A DNA stretch of 6,714 nucleotides, taken from assembly GCA_003244035.1 (NCBI GenBank), contig QHBV01000067.1, positions 1-6,714 of the forward strand. Reading direction: 5' to 3'. Made by a program: the position numbers and the translations under genes. This document shows positions 5,215-6,714 of the stretch, piece after piece; position 1 is the stretch's first letter; each line of letters opens with the position of its first letter. The stretch comes from Solirubrobacterales bacterium (GTDB taxonomy: Bacteria; Actinomycetota; Thermoleophilia; Solirubrobacterales; Solirubrobacteraceae). The notes under the pieces are model-generated. The model had not been told where the DNA came from, did not search any database, and was given only the letters and a program-made list of their open reading frames with translations.

Positions 5215-6395
5215 AGCCACCGCTCCAGCACCCAATCGATGCACTCCGTGAGCGCCTGGACATCGGCCGGGTCGGTCGCCGGGTACATCGCGACCCGCAG
5301 CTGGTTGCGCCCTACCTTGCGGTAGGGCTCCACGTCGACGATCCCGTTGGCGCGCAGCGTCGCCGCGAGCGCGCCGGCATCGACCTCGTCGCCGAACTCG
5401 ATCGTCCCTACCACGAGCGAGCGCCTGGTCGGATCGGGGACGAACGGATGCGCATGCGGGTGCGCGCAGGCCCACTCGTACAGGTGATTGGAGGACTCGC
5501 GCGTACGCGCCACCATTCCGTCCAAACCGCCCCGCGCGAACATCCACTGCAGCTGTTCGCAGATCAAGAACAGCGTCGCGATCGCCGGCGTGTTGTAGGT
5601 CTGGTCCTTGCGTGAGGTCTCCAGCGCGGTCTGGAGCGAGAGGAACTCGGGGATCCAGCGATCCGGCCCAATCGAGGGGCGCTCGCCTGCTATCCGCTCG
5701 GCCCGCTCGCATGCGGCGGGGCTCAGCAGCGCGAGCCAGAGGCCGCCGTCGGAGGCAAAGCCCTTCTGCGGGGCGAAGTAGTAGGCGTCGGCCTGGGTGA
5801 TCTCGACCGGCAGCCCCGCCGCCGCCGAGGTGGCGTCGATCAGCACCAGGGCATCGGCCGCGTCGGCGGGCCGCAGCACCGGCACCATCACCCCGGTCGA
5901 GGTCTCGCAGTGCGCCCATGCGATCACGTCCGCCTCCGGGCCCGCTCCCGCCTCGGGGCCGGCCAAAGCCACCGACACCGCCGCGGGCTCCGGCGCATCG
6001 CCCGCCGGCGCCTCCACCAGGATCGAATCGGCCAGGAACGGCGCCCCGCGAGTGCACTCCGCGAACTTCGAGGTGAACTCCCCGTAGACGAGGTGCAGCG
6101 CCCGCTCGCGCACCAGGCCGCACGTGGCCGCGTCCCAGAACGCGGTGGTGCCGCCGTTGCCGAGCGCGACCTCGTAGCCCTCGGGCAGCGCGAACAGGTC
6201 GCGCATGCCCGCCCGCACCGCGGCGAGGAGCTGCTTGACTGGCGGCCTGCGGTGCGAGGTGCCCATCATCGCGCCCCCGACCTCCACCAGCCGGAGCAGC
6301 TGCTCGGGGCGAACGCGCGAGGGGCCCGCGCCGAAGCGCCCGTCGGCGGGCTTGAGCTGGTCTGGGATCTCCAGCACGGCGTCGTCCTTTTTCAT
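5211..6395 (-). CDS. serC: phosphoserine aminotransferase, actinobacterial type
   Basis: SerC transfers the amino group of glutamate to 3-phosphohydroxypyruvate, giving phosphoserine; it is a PLP class V aminotransferase. From ATG 6395 there are 394 residues: LKPADGRFGAGPSRVRPEQL (14-33), MMGTSHR (43-49), NGGTTAFWD (80-88), HCETSTG (162-168), LIDATSAAAGLP (185-196, D187 contacting the PLP ring), YYFAPQKGF with the PLP lysine K211, and TYNTPAI (266-272). These match the actinobacterial branch. Residue 163 is Cys where SerC proteins generally have Asn (NET). An Ala/Gly/Pro/Glu-rich stretch at about 129-155 looks like an insertion. ATG 6425 would add ten residues, but it lies in the loop of a strong hairpin and those residues look unlike the family, so ATG 6395 is preferred although it lacks a clear Shine-Dalgarno. 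serA follows with a four-base overlap. Confidence 0.95.
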   Translation of the reverse strand: MKKDDAVLEIPDQLKPADGRFGAGPSRVRPEQLLRLVEVGGAMMGTSHRRPPVKQLLAAVRAGMRDLFALPEGYEVALGNGGTTAFWDAATCGLVRERALHLVYGEFTSKFAECTRGAPFLADSILVEAPAGDAPEPAAVSVALAGPEAGAGPEADVIAWAHCETSTGVMVPVLRPADAADALVLIDATSAAAGLPVEITQADAYYFAPQKGFASDGGLWLALLSPAACERAERIAGERPSIGPDRWIPEFLSLQTALETSRKDQTYNTPAIATLFLICEQLQWMFARGGLDGMVARTRESSNHLYEWACAHPHAHPFVPDPTRRSLVVGTIEFGDEVDAGALAATLRANGIVDVEPYRKVGRNQLRVAMYPATDPADVQALTECIDWVLERWL

Positions 6396-6404
6396 GCGAA
6401 AACC

Positions 6405-6440
6405 AGCGCGGAGCGGACACCGCATGGTGTCCGGAGCGCT
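6405..6440 (-). terminator. strong hairpin between ilvC and serC (terminator or intercistronic stem-loop)
   Basis: On the minus strand AGCGC and CGGACACC pair with GGTGTCCG and GCGCT: an 8-base perfect stem with loop ATGC, a small asymmetric internal loop (two and four bases), then five more pairs. GG and TTTT follow (6399-6402). It begins seven bases after the ilvC stop and ends nine bases before ATG 6395 of serC. It could be a weak intrinsic terminator or attenuator that lowers serC-serA expression relative to ilvC, an mRNA-stability element, or a structure limiting serC translation. Confidence 0.6.
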
Positions 6441-6447
6441 CTTAACC

Positions 6448-6714
6448 CTAGTCCTGAAACTCGGTGTCGATCCAGTCCATCTGTGAGCGCAGCTCCTTGC
6501 CTACGACCTCGACCTGGTGACCGGCCTGCTCGGAGCGCATCCGTTGAAAGCTCTCCTGGCCGGCCCGGTTCTCGGCGATCCACTCACGCGCGAACGTCCC
6601 ATCCTGGATCTCGGCCAGCAGCTGCTTCATCGCCGCGCGGGTCTCCTCCCCGATCACGCGCTTGCCCCTGGTCAGGTCCCCGTACTCCGCAGTGTTGGAG
6701 ATCGAGTAGCGCAT
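6448..6714 (-). CDS. ilvC: ketol-acid reductoisomerase IlvC, C-terminal 88 residues (5' end beyond window)
   Basis: IlvC isomerises and reduces 2-acetolactate (or 2-aceto-2-hydroxybutyrate) with NADPH and Mg2+, a shared step of valine, leucine and isoleucine synthesis. The visible part is the end of the knotted C-terminal domain: MRYSISNTAEYGDLTRG is the conserved segment carrying the Ser-x-x-x-Glu region that binds substrate and metal, followed by FAREWIAENRAGQ and a short tail MDWIDTEFQD. The ATG that falls exactly on the window edge is an internal methionine of this conserved block, not a start; class I enzymes have about 330-340 residues, so roughly 250 lie to the right. It reads towards serC with a 52-base gap holding a hairpin. 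Its place beside serC and serA fits the mixed branched-chain/serine cluster. Confidence 0.94.
   Translation of the reverse strand: MRYSISNTAEYGDLTRGKRVIGEETRAAMKQLLAEIQDGTFAREWIAENRAGQESFQRMRSEQAGHQVEVVGKELRSQMDWIDTEFQD

Noticed and set aside
3733..5325. 530-codon open frame on the plus strand
   Set aside because: It is antisense to serA, rich in Arg, His and Asp without domain motifs; serA on the other strand is unmistakable.
3562..6420. 952-codon reading that would fuse an upstream half to SerA
   Set aside because: The first ~400 residues are Arg/Gly/Ala-rich nonsense out of frame with serC. Only the part from about 5214 is SerA, so this is not a real fusion.
6712..6714. ATG at the right edge as a gene start
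   Set aside because: It is an internal Met of the conserved IlvC segment MRYSISNTAEYG, so the gene continues beyond the window.
1..6714. CRISPR arrays, insertion sequences, tRNA or rRNA genes, phage or defence genes
   Set aside because: I found no spaced direct repeats, transposase motifs, tRNA-like cloverleaf or defence-type domains on reading both strands.

Overview
This is GC-rich DNA in which almost every base is coding. It is probably from an actinobacterium. The clues are an actinobacterial-type SerC with its long-form SerA partner, GTG starts, and a leucine leader peptide that seems to begin right at its transcription start. The E. coli-like LeuA makes me lean towards the Thermoleophilia/Solirubrobacterales, but that placement is an inference.

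Layout from right to left, the direction in which most genes are read. The minus strand carries the 3' end of ilvC (6448-6714), then a strong hairpin (6405-6440), then serC (5211-6395) and serA (3562-5214), which overlap by four bases. A lone GNAT acetyltransferase gene (3045-3530) lies on the plus strand, converging on serA. The minus strand resumes with a glyA remnant (2351-2917) and, 19 bases on, a gene for an exported phosphodiester glycosidase-like protein (1294-2331). A short regulatory region (1119-1293) follows, then leuA (1-1118), which runs off the left edge.

The theme is amino-acid synthesis. IlvC and LeuA belong to the branched-chain/leucine pathway. SerC and SerA make phosphoserine from 3-phosphoglycerate. 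GlyA would convert serine to glycine, but this copy has lost about 235 residues from its middle, in frame, including the PLP lysine. The GNAT and glycosidase-like genes have no clear link to the pathway and look like accessory insertions.

The most informative finding is upstream of leuA, where a 17-codon leader ORF (1191-1244) reads MSLTLDLRLLLLPPRGE. A TTGACG/18 bp/TACGAT promoter ends eight bases before its ATG, so the transcript may begin at the start codon. Its codons CTT CTT CTC are an exact 9-base complement of GAGAAGAAG just upstream of the leuA ribosome binding site. The next bases can pair with the Shine-Dalgarno itself. No U-tract terminator is visible, which points to control of leuA translation, or a Rho-dependent mechanism, by leucine supply. 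Every stretch longer than 300 bases contains a gene.
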